From CAYRXM01 sp964428175 (GTDB lineage: Bacteria > Chloroflexota > Anaerolineae > JAFGEY01): a stretch of 40,988 nt of DNA. The stretch is taken from NCBI GenBank assembly GCA_964428175.1, contig CAYRXM010000023.1:1-40988 (forward strand), in the 5' to 3' direction. Of this stretch, positions 15,243-24,140 are shown piece after piece. A program made the translations under genes and the position numbers. Numbering within the stretch: position 1 is the first letter of the stretch; the number at the start of each line of letters is the position of its first letter. Below the pieces are notes generated by a model. It was not told the DNA's origin, made no database searches, and worked only from the letters and a program-made list of their open reading frames with translations.

Positions 15243-16451
15243 CTAATTTCGGTACGGCAAAAACTCTGCGCCCAGCAGTTCGCGGGCGATGACCAGCCGC
15301 TGGATGTTGACCGTACCCTCGGCGCCGATGGAATAGGATCGCACGCCGCGAATGCCCATCTCGATGGGATATTCTTTGGAATAAGCCGCCGCGCCGTACC
15401 AGTTGGCGACCTCGTTGAGTGTATCCCAGGCCAGCAGCGGCGCTTGCATCTTGACGATGGCCGCGGCCATGGCAATATCGTGATGACCGCCCTCGCCGCG
15501 CTCGTAAAAGCGATCCATCTCCCAGGCTGCCTTGTACACGCTCAAGCGCGTCCCGTCCAGCCGCGCCCACAGGTCGGCCAGCGGGAACTGGATGCCTTCG
15601 TAGGAGGCAATGGGCCGGCCGAAGGACTTGCGCTGCTTGATCCAGTCCATGCCCATCTCCAGCGCCGCTTCCGCCGCACCGATGCAGGTCGCGCCGATGA
15701 GGGTGCGCGCCGCCGAAAAGCCTTCCATGGCGTGGTAAAAGCCACGGTTCAGCTCGCCGACCTGATAGTAGCCCGGCAGGCGGACGTTTTCCATGGCAAA
15801 GCCGCCGGTCGAGATGCCCATACGGCCCATATCCTCGATGATCGTCGGGGTGATGCCCGGCGTGTCCTTGAGCGGCACGGCGACAAAAGTAAAGCCCTTG
15901 TGGTCGCCCGTGTCGGCGCTGCGCAGCAGGGTCAGGTGGATGCCGCCCATGCGCCCGCTCTCACGGATGCCGCTGATGTACATCTTTTCGCCGTTGAGCA
16001 CCCACTCGTCGCCATCCCTGACCGCCTTGCAGCGCGTCGCACCGACGATGTCCGAACCGCCGCTTGGCTCGGTGGTGGCGATGCCCAGGAACGCCTCACC
16101 GGCGCAGACCTTGGGCAGTATCTCTTGCTTGATCTGTTCGCTGCCGTGCCGGGCGAAAATAAAGCCCCACGAGGCTTCGACCAGGTAGAGCACCGGCAGA
16201 GCCAGGCTGATGTCGGCGCGGGCCAGCTCTTCGGCGGCGATGCAGGCCATCGTCCAGTCGGCGCCCATGCCGCCGTATTTCTCTGGCACGGTGAGCGCCA
16301 GCAGGCCCATCTGGGCCATTTTTTTGATGATCTCGGGGGGAATTTCGCCGCTCTGGTCGTACTCGCGGACATGGGGTTTGATCTCGCGCTGGCTAAAGTC
16401 GCGTACGGCTTTGCGCCACATCTCTTGTTCTTCAGTAAATGTAAAGTCCAT
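15243..16451 (-). CDS. Acyl-CoA dehydrogenase
   Basis: FAD-dependent enzyme of 402 residues that forms the alpha-beta double bond of an acyl-CoA thioester and passes electrons to ETF. The family features appear in order: FTEEQEMWRKAVRDFSQREI at the N terminus, EPSGGSDI in the flavin-binding middle domain (about 128-135), RKSFGRPIASYEGIQFPLADL and the C-terminal IGAEGTVNIQRL, in which Glu378 occupies the usual catalytic-base position (EGT). ATG 16451 is preceded by AAGGAGG. It is the first gene of the run with etfB and etfA, so these are probably its redox partners. Chain-length specificity is not evident. The promoter is part of a symmetric divergent region shared with the SLC13 permease gene. 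Confidence 0.93.
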   Translation of the reverse strand: MDFTFTEEQEMWRKAVRDFSQREIKPHVREYDQSGEIPPEIIKKMAQMGLLALTVPEKYGGMGADWTMACIAAEELARADISLALPVLYLVEASWGFIFARHGSEQIKQEILPKVCAGEAFLGIATTEPSGGSDIVGATRCKAVRDGDEWVLNGEKMYISGIRESGRMGGIHLTLLRSADTGDHKGFTFVAVPLKDTPGITPTIIEDMGRMGISTGGFAMENVRLPGYYQVGELNRGFYHAMEGFSAARTLIGATCIGAAEAALEMGMDWIKQRKSFGRPIASYEGIQFPLADLWARLDGTRLSVYKAAWEMDRFYERGEGGHHDIAMAAAIVKMQAPLLAWDTLNEVANWYGAAAYSKEYPIEMGIRGVRSYSIGAEGTVNIQRLVIARELLGAEFLPYRN

Positions 16452-16498
16452 CGCATTCCTCCTTGAATTTGAATGGGTGAATACCGGTCAGAGATGAG

Positions 16499-16539
16499 AT
16501 TATAACACCATTTGTGATGGTCACAAAATCGGTTATAAT
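16499..16539. promoter_or_regulatory. Symmetric divergent promoters with palindromic operator
   Basis: A -10 TATAAT on the plus strand (16534-16539) and its mirror on the minus strand (16504-16499) lie at equal distance from a centre at 16519. Both -35 elements read TTGTGA (16512-16517 plus; 16526-16521 minus) with 16-base spacers. Together they form the palindrome TTGTGA-TGG-TCACAA. A dimeric regulator or either RNA polymerase bound here would exclude the other. The plus side serves the SLC13 permease and the minus side the acyl-CoA dehydrogenase operon. Confidence 0.75.
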
Positions 16540-16590
16540 GAATCTGGTTCGTGTGTAATCCCCTGATCGTTCTGGTGAGGAGGATAGACC

Positions 16591-18366
16591 ATGACGCCAT
16601 CTATTGCACTGCTTTTGATCGTCATCGGTGCGGCCATTGTGGCATTTTCGTTGGAACATCTCCCCGCCGACGTGATCAGCATCGGACTGCTGCTCACGCT
16701 CATCCTCACCGGCCTGCTGCCGGTCGACCAGGCCTTCGCCGGGTTTGGCAGTGACACAGCGATCATGATCTTTGGCATTCTGGTGCTCACCGCCGCGCTG
16801 GTACGCACCGGTGTCGCCGAGATGGCCGTCGACTGGATGCTGCGCCTGGGCGGCGACCATCCCCAACGGCTGGTGGCGGCGATCATGGGGGTCGCCGCCG
16901 GGCTGAGCGCATTCATCAGCAACACGGCGACGGCGGCGCTGCTGGCCCCGGTGGTGATCACTCTGGCCCGGCGCACCCGGCGCTCGGCTTCCAGGCTGCT
17001 GATGCCGCTGGCTTTTGCTTCCATCCTGAGCAGTTCGGTCACACTGGTCAGCTCGTCGACCAACATCGTGATCAGCGGGCTGATGACCCAATACGGCCTG
17101 CCTCCGTTGGGCATGTTCGAACTGGCCCTGGTCGGGCTGCCCATCGCCGTGGTCGGCCTCGCTTATATGCTGTTCATCGGCCAGCGCCTGATCCCCGACC
17201 GCACCGGTACGCAGCAGGAAGAACTGCCCTTTGGCGTGCGCCCTTATACTGCCGAGGTGATCGTCCTGCCCGACTCGCCGCTGGTCGGGCGGACGCTGCT
17301 CGAATCGAACCTGGGGCGCGACCTGGATTTGACCGTGCTGCGCGTGCTGCGCGACGGCAATCACTACCTGGCCCCGCGGCCGGATTTGAGCCTGAACGCC
17401 GGCGACGAACTGCTGGTCAAGGGGCAGCACAACGACGTGCTCAAGGTCAAGGACGCAGCGGGCATCGCCATCAAATCCGATGTGACCCTGGCCGACCTGG
17501 ATTGGCCGGAGCGCGACGAGCACGTTGTCGAAGCGATCGTACTGCCCAACTCGCCCATGATCGGGCGCACGCTCAAAGGGATGAACTTTCGCCAGCGCTA
17601 CAGCGTGCAGGTGTTGGGCATCAACCGGCACGGGCAGAACATTTATCGCAAATTGACCCAGATTCCCTTCCACGTCGGCGATCAGCTCTTGCTGCAAGCC
17701 ACCGAGTCCGAAATCGCCGCGCGGGAGCGCGAACATCTTTTCCAGGTGCTCGGCCCCGTTGCCCGCCAGCGCCACGACTTGCAGCGCGCGCCGCAGGCGG
17801 TCTTGATTTTCGCAGGGATGCTGATCCTGGCCGCGCTCAATGTGTTGCCGCTGGCCGTCGCCGTGCTGCTGGGCACGATGCTGGCTTTTCTCACCCGCTG
17901 CATCACCCCGGCGGCCGCCTATCGCGAGGTCGAGTGGAAGGCGATCATTGTCATCGGCAGCATGCTGGCCCTGGGCGCGGCGATGCAGCACACCGGCACG
18001 GCAGTGTACCTCGCCGGGCAGATCGCCGCCCTTTTCGCCGGCACGTCGCCGGTCTGGCTGCTCAGCGCCTTCTTTGGGCTGACCATGCTGCTCACCCAGC
18101 CCATGTCGAACCAGGCCGCGGCGGTGGTGGTGCTGCCGGTAGCCTTGCAGACGGCGGCCCAACTGGGGCTGAACCCGCGCACCTTTGCGGTGATGATCGC
18201 CGTGGGGGCAAGCTGCTCGTTCATCACCCCGCTGGAGCCGGCCTGCCTGATCGTGTTCGGGCCGGGGCGCTACAAATTCACCGACTTTGTGCGCGTCGGC
18301 CTGCCACTGACGATAATCATCTATGGGCTGGCGATTGTATTGGTGCCAGTGATTTGGGGGATGTGA
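16591..18366 (+). CDS. SLC13-family permease with two TrkA-C (RCK_C) domains
   Basis: Inner-membrane anion symporter of the DASS/CitMHS type (591 aa), for sulfate, di- or tricarboxylate or a similar ion; the substrate is not determined. The N-terminal membrane half (about 1-205) holds the SNTATAALLAP motif in the first re-entrant region. A cytoplasmic insert (about 210-385) contains two RCK_C-like units, each starting VEAIVLPxSPxIGRTL or the close relative EVIVLPDSPLVGRTL. The C-terminal half has a second re-entrant motif, MSNQAAAVVVLPVA, where SNQ replaces the usual SNT. The ATG is preceded by GAGGAGG. It is transcribed alone from the divergent promoter facing the acyl-CoA dehydrogenase operon. 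Confidence 0.92.
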   Translation: MTPSIALLLIVIGAAIVAFSLEHLPADVISIGLLLTLILTGLLPVDQAFAGFGSDTAIMIFGILVLTAALVRTGVAEMAVDWMLRLGGDHPQRLVAAIMGVAAGLSAFISNTATAALLAPVVITLARRTRRSASRLLMPLAFASILSSSVTLVSSSTNIVISGLMTQYGLPPLGMFELALVGLPIAVVGLAYMLFIGQRLIPDRTGTQQEELPFGVRPYTAEVIVLPDSPLVGRTLLESNLGRDLDLTVLRVLRDGNHYLAPRPDLSLNAGDELLVKGQHNDVLKVKDAAGIAIKSDVTLADLDWPERDEHVVEAIVLPNSPMIGRTLKGMNFRQRYSVQVLGINRHGQNIYRKLTQIPFHVGDQLLLQATESEIAAREREHLFQVLGPVARQRHDLQRAPQAVLIFAGMLILAALNVLPLAVAVLLGTMLAFLTRCITPAAAYREVEWKAIIVIGSMLALGAAMQHTGTAVYLAGQIAALFAGTSPVWLLSAFFGLTMLLTQPMSNQAAAVVVLPVALQTAAQLGLNPRTFAVMIAVGASCSFITPLEPACLIVFGPGRYKFTDFVRVGLPLTIIIYGLAIVLVPVIWGM

Positions 18367-18368
18367 AC

Positions 18369-18405
18369 AAAAAAGGCCTTGCCAGGATTCCCTCTAGCAA
18401 GGCCT
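18369..18405 (-). terminator. Terminator of the phosphohexomutase gene
   Basis: A 9-bp perfect stem, AGGCCTTGC (18374-18382) with GCAAGGCCT (18397-18405), is bordered by six A (18369-18374), which form a T-run on the minus strand. On the plus strand no T follows, so it mainly serves the minus-strand gene ending at 18468. Confidence 0.75.
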
Positions 18406-18467
18406 AGATCGCAGAGTACTTGAACTCTGAAAATTATCACAATACAATCATAATCTACTGCGTTATG

Positions 18468-19859
18468 TTACACCCCCACCTCCACCTCTGGCGCGATTTC
18501 TTTCAATTTCCCCAGCACGATTCCCTTGATCTCCTCCAACCGCTCGCTCGTTCGCGCCTCAAAGCGCAGCACCAGCACTGGCTGCGTGTTCGACGCGCGG
18601 AGCAGCCCCCAGCCGTCGCCAAAGAGGATGCGCACCCCGTCGATGTCGAGCGCGTCATAGTGGGCCTTGAAATAGGCGGTCATCTCGGCGACGATGGCAA
18701 ATTTCTTCTCTTCCGGGCAGTCGACGCGGGTTTCCGGCGTGGACACGTACTGCGGCAGCTCGTCGACCAGCGCCGTCAGCGGGCTGTCCTGCGCGGCCAG
18801 CAGGCGCGCAAAGCGGCACGACGCATACAATGCGTCGTCGTAGCCGAAATACTCGTCGGCGAAAAAGAGGTGGCCGCTCATTTCGCCGGCCAGCGGCGCG
18901 TGCAGTGCTTTCATCTTGCCCTTGATCAACGAGTGGCCGGTCTTGTACATCACCGGCTGGCCGCCCAACCGCGCGATCTCCTCAACCAATCCCTGCGAGC
19001 ACTTGACTTCAAAGATGATCGGCGCGCCGGGGTGATTGGCCAGTACCTCGCGGCTGAACAGCATCATCAACTGGTCGCCCCAGATGATCCGCCCTCGCGC
19101 GTCGACCACGCCGATGCGATCCGCGTCGCCGTCCCAGCCAATGCCCAGATCGGCGCCGGTCTCGGCCACTTGGGCGATCAGGTGCTCAAGCGCTTCGGGC
19201 AGCGTCGGGTCGGGGTGGTGGTTGGGAAAATGCCCATCGATGTTGCAAAACAGTTCGATCACCTCGGCGCCGATGCGGTGCAGCATGTCCGGCCCGTAGG
19301 GGCCGCCCGCGCCGTTGCCGGCGTCGACGACGACCTTGAGCGGGCGGGCCAGTTGGCCGATGCGCCCGACCACCTCGGCCTTGTACGCTTCGTTGATGTC
19401 TTGCTGCGACACCCGGCCCTGCCCCTGTGTGAAATTTCCAGATTGAATGATTTTCAACACGTCCTGAATCTGCTCGCCGTGGATCGTCGTCTTGCCCACG
19501 CCCAGCTTGAAACCGTTGAACTCGGCCGGGTTGTGGCTGCCGGTGATCATCACCCCGCCGTCCACGTCGAGGTGAAACAGCGAAAAATAAAGCATCGGCG
19601 TGGCGACCAGTCCGATCTGCACCACATCGACGCCGGTGGAGACGATACCCCGGGTCAACGCCTCGCAAAATGCGGGCGAGCTGAGCCGCGCGTCATAACC
19701 GACCGTCGCCGTGTAGCGGCGCGCGCCGTCACCCAGCGACTGGCGGATGAGATAGGTGCCATAGCCCCGCCCCAACAGCTCGACCACTTGCGGGGTCAGG
19801 TCTTGGCCGACGATACCGCGAACGTCATATTCTCTGAAAATGCGTGGATTGATCTCCAT
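18468..19859 (-). CDS. manB: Phosphomannomutase/phosphoglucomutase
   Basis: Alpha-D-phosphohexomutase (463 aa) interconverting hexose 1- and 6-phosphates to supply sugar nucleotides. All four domain signatures are present: the phosphoserine loop ITGSHNP with Ser108, the same number as in the Pseudomonas PMM/PGM; the metal-binding GWDGDADRIGVV; the sugar-specificity loop GEMSGHLFF; and the C-terminal phosphate-binding RASNTQPVLVLRFEA. The N-terminal FREYDVRGIVG is also typical of the PMM/PGM subgroup. ATG 19859 has GGAGGG seven bases upstream. Phosphomannomutase and phosphoglucomutase activity cannot be separated from sequence alone. The terminator at 18369-18405 follows. The next upstream minus-strand gene is uvrA, 73 bases away. 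Confidence 0.93.
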   Translation of the reverse strand: MEINPRIFREYDVRGIVGQDLTPQVVELLGRGYGTYLIRQSLGDGARRYTATVGYDARLSSPAFCEALTRGIVSTGVDVVQIGLVATPMLYFSLFHLDVDGGVMITGSHNPAEFNGFKLGVGKTTIHGEQIQDVLKIIQSGNFTQGQGRVSQQDINEAYKAEVVGRIGQLARPLKVVVDAGNGAGGPYGPDMLHRIGAEVIELFCNIDGHFPNHHPDPTLPEALEHLIAQVAETGADLGIGWDGDADRIGVVDARGRIIWGDQLMMLFSREVLANHPGAPIIFEVKCSQGLVEEIARLGGQPVMYKTGHSLIKGKMKALHAPLAGEMSGHLFFADEYFGYDDALYASCRFARLLAAQDSPLTALVDELPQYVSTPETRVDCPEEKKFAIVAEMTAYFKAHYDALDIDGVRILFGDGWGLLRASNTQPVLVLRFEARTSERLEEIKGIVLGKLKEIAPEVEVGV

Positions 19860-19932
19860 TGGCTAGCCCTCCATCAACAGTGTAGCGCTATTGTATCACG
19901 AGATGGCGGGCGCGTCTAGCCGGTCGACCTCT

Positions 19933-22812
19933 TTATTTGATTCGCTGCTCCTGGAGTGCCTGGCGCAAGAACTGCCCGGTGCAGCTTGCCTCCGTCCGGG
20001 CGATCTGCTCCGGCGTGCCCTGGGCGACGATCTCGCCGCCGGCGTCGCCGCCGTCCGGCCCCAGGTCGATGATCCAGTCGGCGGTCTTGATCACGTCCAT
20101 GTGATGCTCGATCACGATCACCGTGTGCCCCGCATCGACCAGGCGGTTGAGGCTGTCGAGCAGTTTCTGGATGTCGGCAAAATGCAGCCCCGTCGTCGGC
20201 TCGTCGAGGATATAGATGTTATGCCGGCCGCGCTTGATCTTGCCCAACTGGTGCGCCAGCTTGACCCGCTGTGCTTCGCCGCCGGAGAGGTGCGTCGCCG
20301 AATGGCCCAACTGCAAGTAGCCAAGACCCAGGTTGTTCATCGTGCGCAGCTTGTGCGCGATGAAGCGCTGGTCGGCAAAGAATGCCGCCGCTTCTTCGAT
20401 CGACATGTCCAGCACATCGGCGATGCTTTTGCCTCGGTACTTGATCTCCAGCGTCTCCTCGTTGTACCGCGTACCTTTGCACACCGGGCAGACGGTCTCC
20501 ACGTCGGCCATAAATTGCAGGTGCGTGCGCAGCATGCCGTCGCCGGCGCACTCTTCGCAGCGGCCGCCCTTGGCGTTAAAGCTGAAGCGGCTCACCGTGT
20601 AACCGCGCGCCTTTGACTCGGGCAGTCCGGCAAACAGGCGGCGGATCGCATCGTAGACGCCGATATAGGTCGCCGGGTTGGAGCGCGGCGTGCGGCCAAT
20701 CGGCGTCTGGTCGATCTGGATCACGTCGCTGATGTGTTCCAGCCCCTCTATCGCGCGGTGATCGCCAGGCAGCACGCGGCTGTCATGAAAGACCGAGTAG
20801 AGCTTTTTGTACACGATCTCGTTGATCAGGCTGCTCTTACCCGACCCGCTGACGCCGGTGATGCACACAAACAGGCCCAGCGGGATGGTCACGTCGATGT
20901 CGCGCAGGTTGTTCTGCCGCGCGCCGCGCACGACCAGGTTTTTGCAGTTGGGATGGCGGCGGCTTGCCGGCACGGGAATTTCTTGCACGCCGCACAAATA
21001 CTGCGCTGTCAGCGAGCCGGGGCAGCCGAGCACCTCGTCCATCGCCCCCTGCGCGACGATCTCGCCACCGTGCGCGCCCGGCCCCGGCCCGACCTCGATG
21101 ATGTGATCGGCTGCGCGCATCGTCGCCTCGTCGTGCTCGACGACGATCACCGAGTTGCCGATGTCGCGCAGGCGCTGCAGGGTGTCGATCATCTTGACGT
21201 TGTCCTTGGGGTGCAGGCCGATGCTCGGTTCGTCGAGCACATAGAGCATGCCCATCAACTCGGAGCCGATCTGCGTCGACAGGCGCACGCGCTGCGACTC
21301 GCCGCCGGAGAGCGTGTTCGAGCGCCGGTTCAGCGTGAGATAGTCGAGACCGATGTCGAGCAGCAGGTGCACACGGCGCACGATCTCGTCGACGATCTGC
21401 GTGCCCGCCTCGCGCTTTTTCGCCGGGATCGGCACACTCTGCATAAAGTCGATCAGCCCGCGCAGCGGCATCTCGCCCAGTTCGTGGATGTCTTTGCCGC
21501 CGACCGTGATCAGGAATCGCTGTGGCCTGAGACGCTTGCCACCGCAGTCGGGGCAGGTATACTCGACCATCACCTCTTTGAGCCATTCCTCCATCCACGA
21601 GTTTTGCGTGCCTTCCTTGCGATAGCGTCGATAGCGCCGCTCGATGCGGGTGATGATCCCGCCAAAGCTGACCATCCGCCCGACGTGCTGCTCGCCCAGG
21701 GTCGCTCCCTCGGGGAGAACGATGGGAAATTTTTCGCCCTTGTTGCCATACAAAAGGATGTCGACGATATTGGGCGGCAGTTCATTGAACGGCGTGTCGA
21801 GATCAAAGCCATAGTGGTGGGCCAGGCTGTACATGATCCGCCCGTCCCACAGGTTCTTGTCGTATTTGAACGCCGCCTGGATAAACGCCCCTTGCTTGAT
21901 GCTGCGCGAGCGGTCGGGCAAGATCAGATCGGGGTGGACGCGCTGGTACGTGCCCAGGCCGAGGCAGGTCACGCACGCGCTGCTGCCCGAGGGCAGGTTA
22001 AAGCTGAAATACTGCGGCTCCATCTCGCCCTTGACCGTGCCGTGTTCGGGGCAGGCAAACTCGTCGTAAAAGGTATCTCGACCTCGGTCATCAGCGGTCA
22101 CCAGGTGAAAGCTCAAAAACCCCTCGCCGACCATCAAGCCGTGCTCCAGCGAGGCCAGCACCTGGCGGTCGATGCCCGGCTGGATCGCAAAGCGATCCAC
22201 AATCACATCGATCTGGTAAGTGCGATCCTCGTCCAGTTCGATCTCATGGCTGATGTCGTGCAGTTTGCCGTCGATCAGCACCCGGCGGTAGCCCTTGTTG
22301 CGCACATCGTCGAACAGGTAGGCGTAATCCTCGCCATAGAACTTGAATACCGGCGCGCGGACTTGTACCTCACTGCCCGGCGGCAGTGACAGCAGGTGGT
22401 CGAGCATCTGGTGCGTCGACTTGACCGGCACCTCGCGCCCGCAGCGTGGGCAGTGCACCACGCCGACCGTGGCAAAAAACATTCGGATATAGTCATAGAT
22501 GTCGGTCATCGTGCCCACCGTCGAGCGCGGGTTGTGGACGGTGGTTTTCTGGTCGATCGAGATCACCGGTGACAACCCGATCACAAAGTCGACGTGCGGT
22601 TTTTTGATCTGGTTGACGAATTTCTTGGCATAGACCGAGAGCGACTCCAGAAAGCGCCGCTGGCCCTCGGCATAGACGGTATCAAAGGCCAGCGACGACT
22701 TGCCCGAGCCGCTAACGCCGGTGATCACCACCAACTGGTTGCGGGGAATTTCAACGTCAATGTTTTTAAGATTATGTTCCCTTGCACCTTTAATCGTAAT
22801 CGTATCGCGCAT
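19933..22812 (-). CDS. uvrA: Excinuclease ABC subunit A
   Basis: Damage-recognition ATPase of nucleotide excision repair (959 aa, normal length). Two ABC modules are seen. Walker A motifs GVSGSGKSS lie near residues 33 and 655, and signature motifs LSGGESQRVRL and LSGGEAQRVKL each precede a Walker B LDEPSIGL or LDEPTTGL. Zinc-binding CxxC pairs occur in the insertion domains (CPRC, CVTC, CEEC, CPVC). ATG 22812 is preceded by AAGGAG. No uvrB or uvrC is nearby, as is common. Two GC hairpins of a REP-like type occupy its 5' leader region. Confidence 0.98.
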   Translation of the reverse strand: MRDTITIKGAREHNLKNIDVEIPRNQLVVITGVSGSGKSSLAFDTVYAEGQRRFLESLSVYAKKFVNQIKKPHVDFVIGLSPVISIDQKTTVHNPRSTVGTMTDIYDYIRMFFATVGVVHCPRCGREVPVKSTHQMLDHLLSLPPGSEVQVRAPVFKFYGEDYAYLFDDVRNKGYRRVLIDGKLHDISHEIELDEDRTYQIDVIVDRFAIQPGIDRQVLASLEHGLMVGEGFLSFHLVTADDRGRDTFYDEFACPEHGTVKGEMEPQYFSFNLPSGSSACVTCLGLGTYQRVHPDLILPDRSRSIKQGAFIQAAFKYDKNLWDGRIMYSLAHHYGFDLDTPFNELPPNIVDILLYGNKGEKFPIVLPEGATLGEQHVGRMVSFGGIITRIERRYRRYRKEGTQNSWMEEWLKEVMVEYTCPDCGGKRLRPQRFLITVGGKDIHELGEMPLRGLIDFMQSVPIPAKKREAGTQIVDEIVRRVHLLLDIGLDYLTLNRRSNTLSGGESQRVRLSTQIGSELMGMLYVLDEPSIGLHPKDNVKMIDTLQRLRDIGNSVIVVEHDEATMRAADHIIEVGPGPGAHGGEIVAQGAMDEVLGCPGSLTAQYLCGVQEIPVPASRRHPNCKNLVVRGARQNNLRDIDVTIPLGLFVCITGVSGSGKSSLINEIVYKKLYSVFHDSRVLPGDHRAIEGLEHISDVIQIDQTPIGRTPRSNPATYIGVYDAIRRLFAGLPESKARGYTVSRFSFNAKGGRCEECAGDGMLRTHLQFMADVETVCPVCKGTRYNEETLEIKYRGKSIADVLDMSIEEAAAFFADQRFIAHKLRTMNNLGLGYLQLGHSATHLSGGEAQRVKLAHQLGKIKRGRHNIYILDEPTTGLHFADIQKLLDSLNRLVDAGHTVIVIEHHMDVIKTADWIIDLGPDGGDAGGEIVAQGTPEQIARTEASCTGQFLRQALQEQRIK

Positions 22813-22833
22813 GTTTCGCTCCTTGCACGAAAG

Positions 22834-22878
22834 GGCGGGTTTTCAACCCGCCTTGTGGATTCCCGCTTTCGCGGGAAT
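22834..22878. repeat. Pair of REP-like GC hairpins upstream of uvrA
   Basis: GGCGGGTT-TTC-AACCCGCC (22834-22852) and ATTCCCGC-TTTC-GCGGGAAT (22859-22878) stand side by side. The second, with its TGACG tail, matches the widespread bacterial palindromic repeat whose core is CCCGCNNNNGCGGG. Neither is followed by a T-run. They lie between the nucleotidyltransferase stop and the uvrA start and would be transcribed as leader hairpins. Confidence 0.7.
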
Positions 22879-22933
22879 GACGTGTAGGACGGGTTTTCGG
22901 CGAACAAAAAACGTTCGCAAGCCGTCGATTTTT

Positions 22934-23875
22934 TCACAACAAATCGTCTGGCAAATCGGCCTCGCAAAAATAGGCCGGCTCGAACATCTCGACCGTGCTT
23001 TTGCGCGTCAGCCGGATCGGGGCGGCGGTCTTTTGAATGATCCCCTGGCGAGCCAGCCACTCGCACACACCGAGCAGATCGATACGGCCCACTTTTTTAT
23101 GCAGATCGGCGTCCATATCGCCAACCGTACGCACGCCGCCCGCCTCGATCAAATAGTCGAGGATTGGTGCGGTCAGTTGACTGGCCCGCTCTGACAGGTA
23201 GGCATTGATCCTGTCCAGCGCTCCCCGGATCGCCGCTTCGTCTTTCGACCCGTGGATCAGGCCGGTGTAGACGTTACCAAAAAACTCCGGGTTGTAAACC
23301 AGCGCCTGGTCGAGCGCTTCGCGTCCCGGCACGTCGCCCTGCCACACCACCTCGATGCGCGCAAGCTGGTTGACCACGTGCATGATCCACATGAAACTGT
23401 AATCCAGGTCGTCCTTGACGTAGGCCCATTTCTCGGCCTTGTCGAGCATCCACATCAGCGGCGACAGCGATTTGAGCAACTGCAACGGTTGGTCGCGCCC
23501 GCCCATCTCGGATCGACTGCCCAGCCAGGCCGCGATCGACGGGTCTTTGCTGAACACGACCTTGCACTGCCTGTACACCGAGTCGACAATCGATCCTTGC
23601 AGCTCGCCCTCGGTCATCCGCTTCAGATCATTGCGCGCGATCACCTCGGTGGCGATGGATATCCCGTCCTCGGTCAGCCAGCAATGCGACTGGGCGTTCT
23701 TGACGCCGTCGCGCAGGACAATCATCGCGTCGATGTCAGATCGCTCCCACGCCTCGCCGCGCACCAGGCTGCCATAGACGATCAAGGCCAGCACGTAATA
23801 GTCCTCTTCAAGCCGCGCCGCCAGCGCTTCAACGGCGGCCCAATAGCGCTGCTGCACCCGTTCTGAAACCGGCAT
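22934..23875 (-). CDS. Nucleotidyltransferase-domain protein
   Basis: A 313-residue protein with an N-terminal NTP_transf_2-like domain: VYGSLVRGEAWERSDID (roughly residues 34-50) shows the GS...DxD pattern of the polymerase-beta superfamily, with a later acidic position possible. The rest is helical, with a winged-helix-like tail (LGVCEWLARQGIIQKTAAPIRLT). Related proteins include aminoglycoside-type and uncharacterised nucleotidyltransferases; the substrate is unknown. The start is chosen at ATG 23875 because AAAGGAG lies 9-10 bases upstream; an alternative ATG at 23911 has no such site. It is upstream of uvrA on the same strand with a 121-base gap containing hairpins. Confidence 0.8.
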   Translation of the reverse strand: MPVSERVQQRYWAAVEALAARLEEDYYVLALIVYGSLVRGEAWERSDIDAMIVLRDGVKNAQSHCWLTEDGISIATEVIARNDLKRMTEGELQGSIVDSVYRQCKVVFSKDPSIAAWLGSRSEMGGRDQPLQLLKSLSPLMWMLDKAEKWAYVKDDLDYSFMWIMHVVNQLARIEVVWQGDVPGREALDQALVYNPEFFGNVYTGLIHGSKDEAAIRGALDRINAYLSERASQLTAPILDYLIEAGGVRTVGDMDADLHKKVGRIDLLGVCEWLARQGIIQKTAAPIRLTRKSTVEMFEPAYFCEADLPDDLL

Positions 23876-23957
23876 TTGCTCGCTCTCCTTTCGACACACA
23901 GACTCGTTCACATGCCTATATGCCCCTGCCCCGCCGGTTGTGACAGCGCGACTTGAC

Positions 23958-23985
23958 TTGCCAAACCCGTATTTTTGTGTATAAT
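23958..23985 (+). promoter_or_regulatory. Promoter of the sigma-factor-like gene
   Basis: TTGCCA (23958-23963) and a perfect TATAAT (23980-23985) are spaced by 16 bases. The predicted start near 23992 leaves an unusually long leader of about 215 bases before the GTG start at 24209. Confidence 0.7.
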
Positions 23986-24030
23986 GAAACCTCGCCTGTC
24001 ACACCTGGACAGCGAAAGACATAGATCATA

Positions 24031-24140
24031 GAGGGACCGATCACGTCCCTCGCACCGCGCGGTGCTGGCAAGTCGCGGTGAAGCCGCGACGCGGTTCTAC
24101 CATGACGCGGTTCTACCGCGAGCCAGAACGCTCTTTAAAA
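24031..24140 (+). promoter_or_regulatory. Structured leader with consecutive hairpins and a boxA-like sequence
   Basis: Within the long untranslated leader there are, in order: GAGGGAC/GTCCCTC (24031-24051), the 14-base palindrome GCACCGCGCGGTGC (24052-24065), GTCGCGG/CCGCGAC (24072-24090), a 14-base direct repeat GACGCGGTTCTACC (24088-24101 and 24104-24117) whose second copy forms GCGG/CCGC (24107-24119), and CGCTCTTTAAAA (24129-24140). The last resembles the NusB/NusE-binding boxA of rRNA leaders. The function is not known. Confidence 0.5.

Noticed and set aside
16512..16526. Canonical CRP or FNR binding site
   Set aside because: The half sites resemble TGTGA/TCACA but the spacer is 3 bases, not the 6 of CRP, and the FNR consensus TTGAT is absent.
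16432..18162. Long open frame antisense to the SLC13 permease (about 576 codons)
   Set aside because: It shows low-complexity Gln/His/Arg-rich translation without motifs, and the sense frame is a convincing permease.
20734..22389. Long open frame antisense to uvrA (about 550 codons)
   Set aside because: The sense strand encodes all UvrA motifs; the antisense frame is a GC-driven shadow.
24129..24140. Evidence of an rRNA operon leader (boxA)
   Set aside because: No 16S or 23S sequence follows; only the short motif is present, so it is reported as boxA-like.
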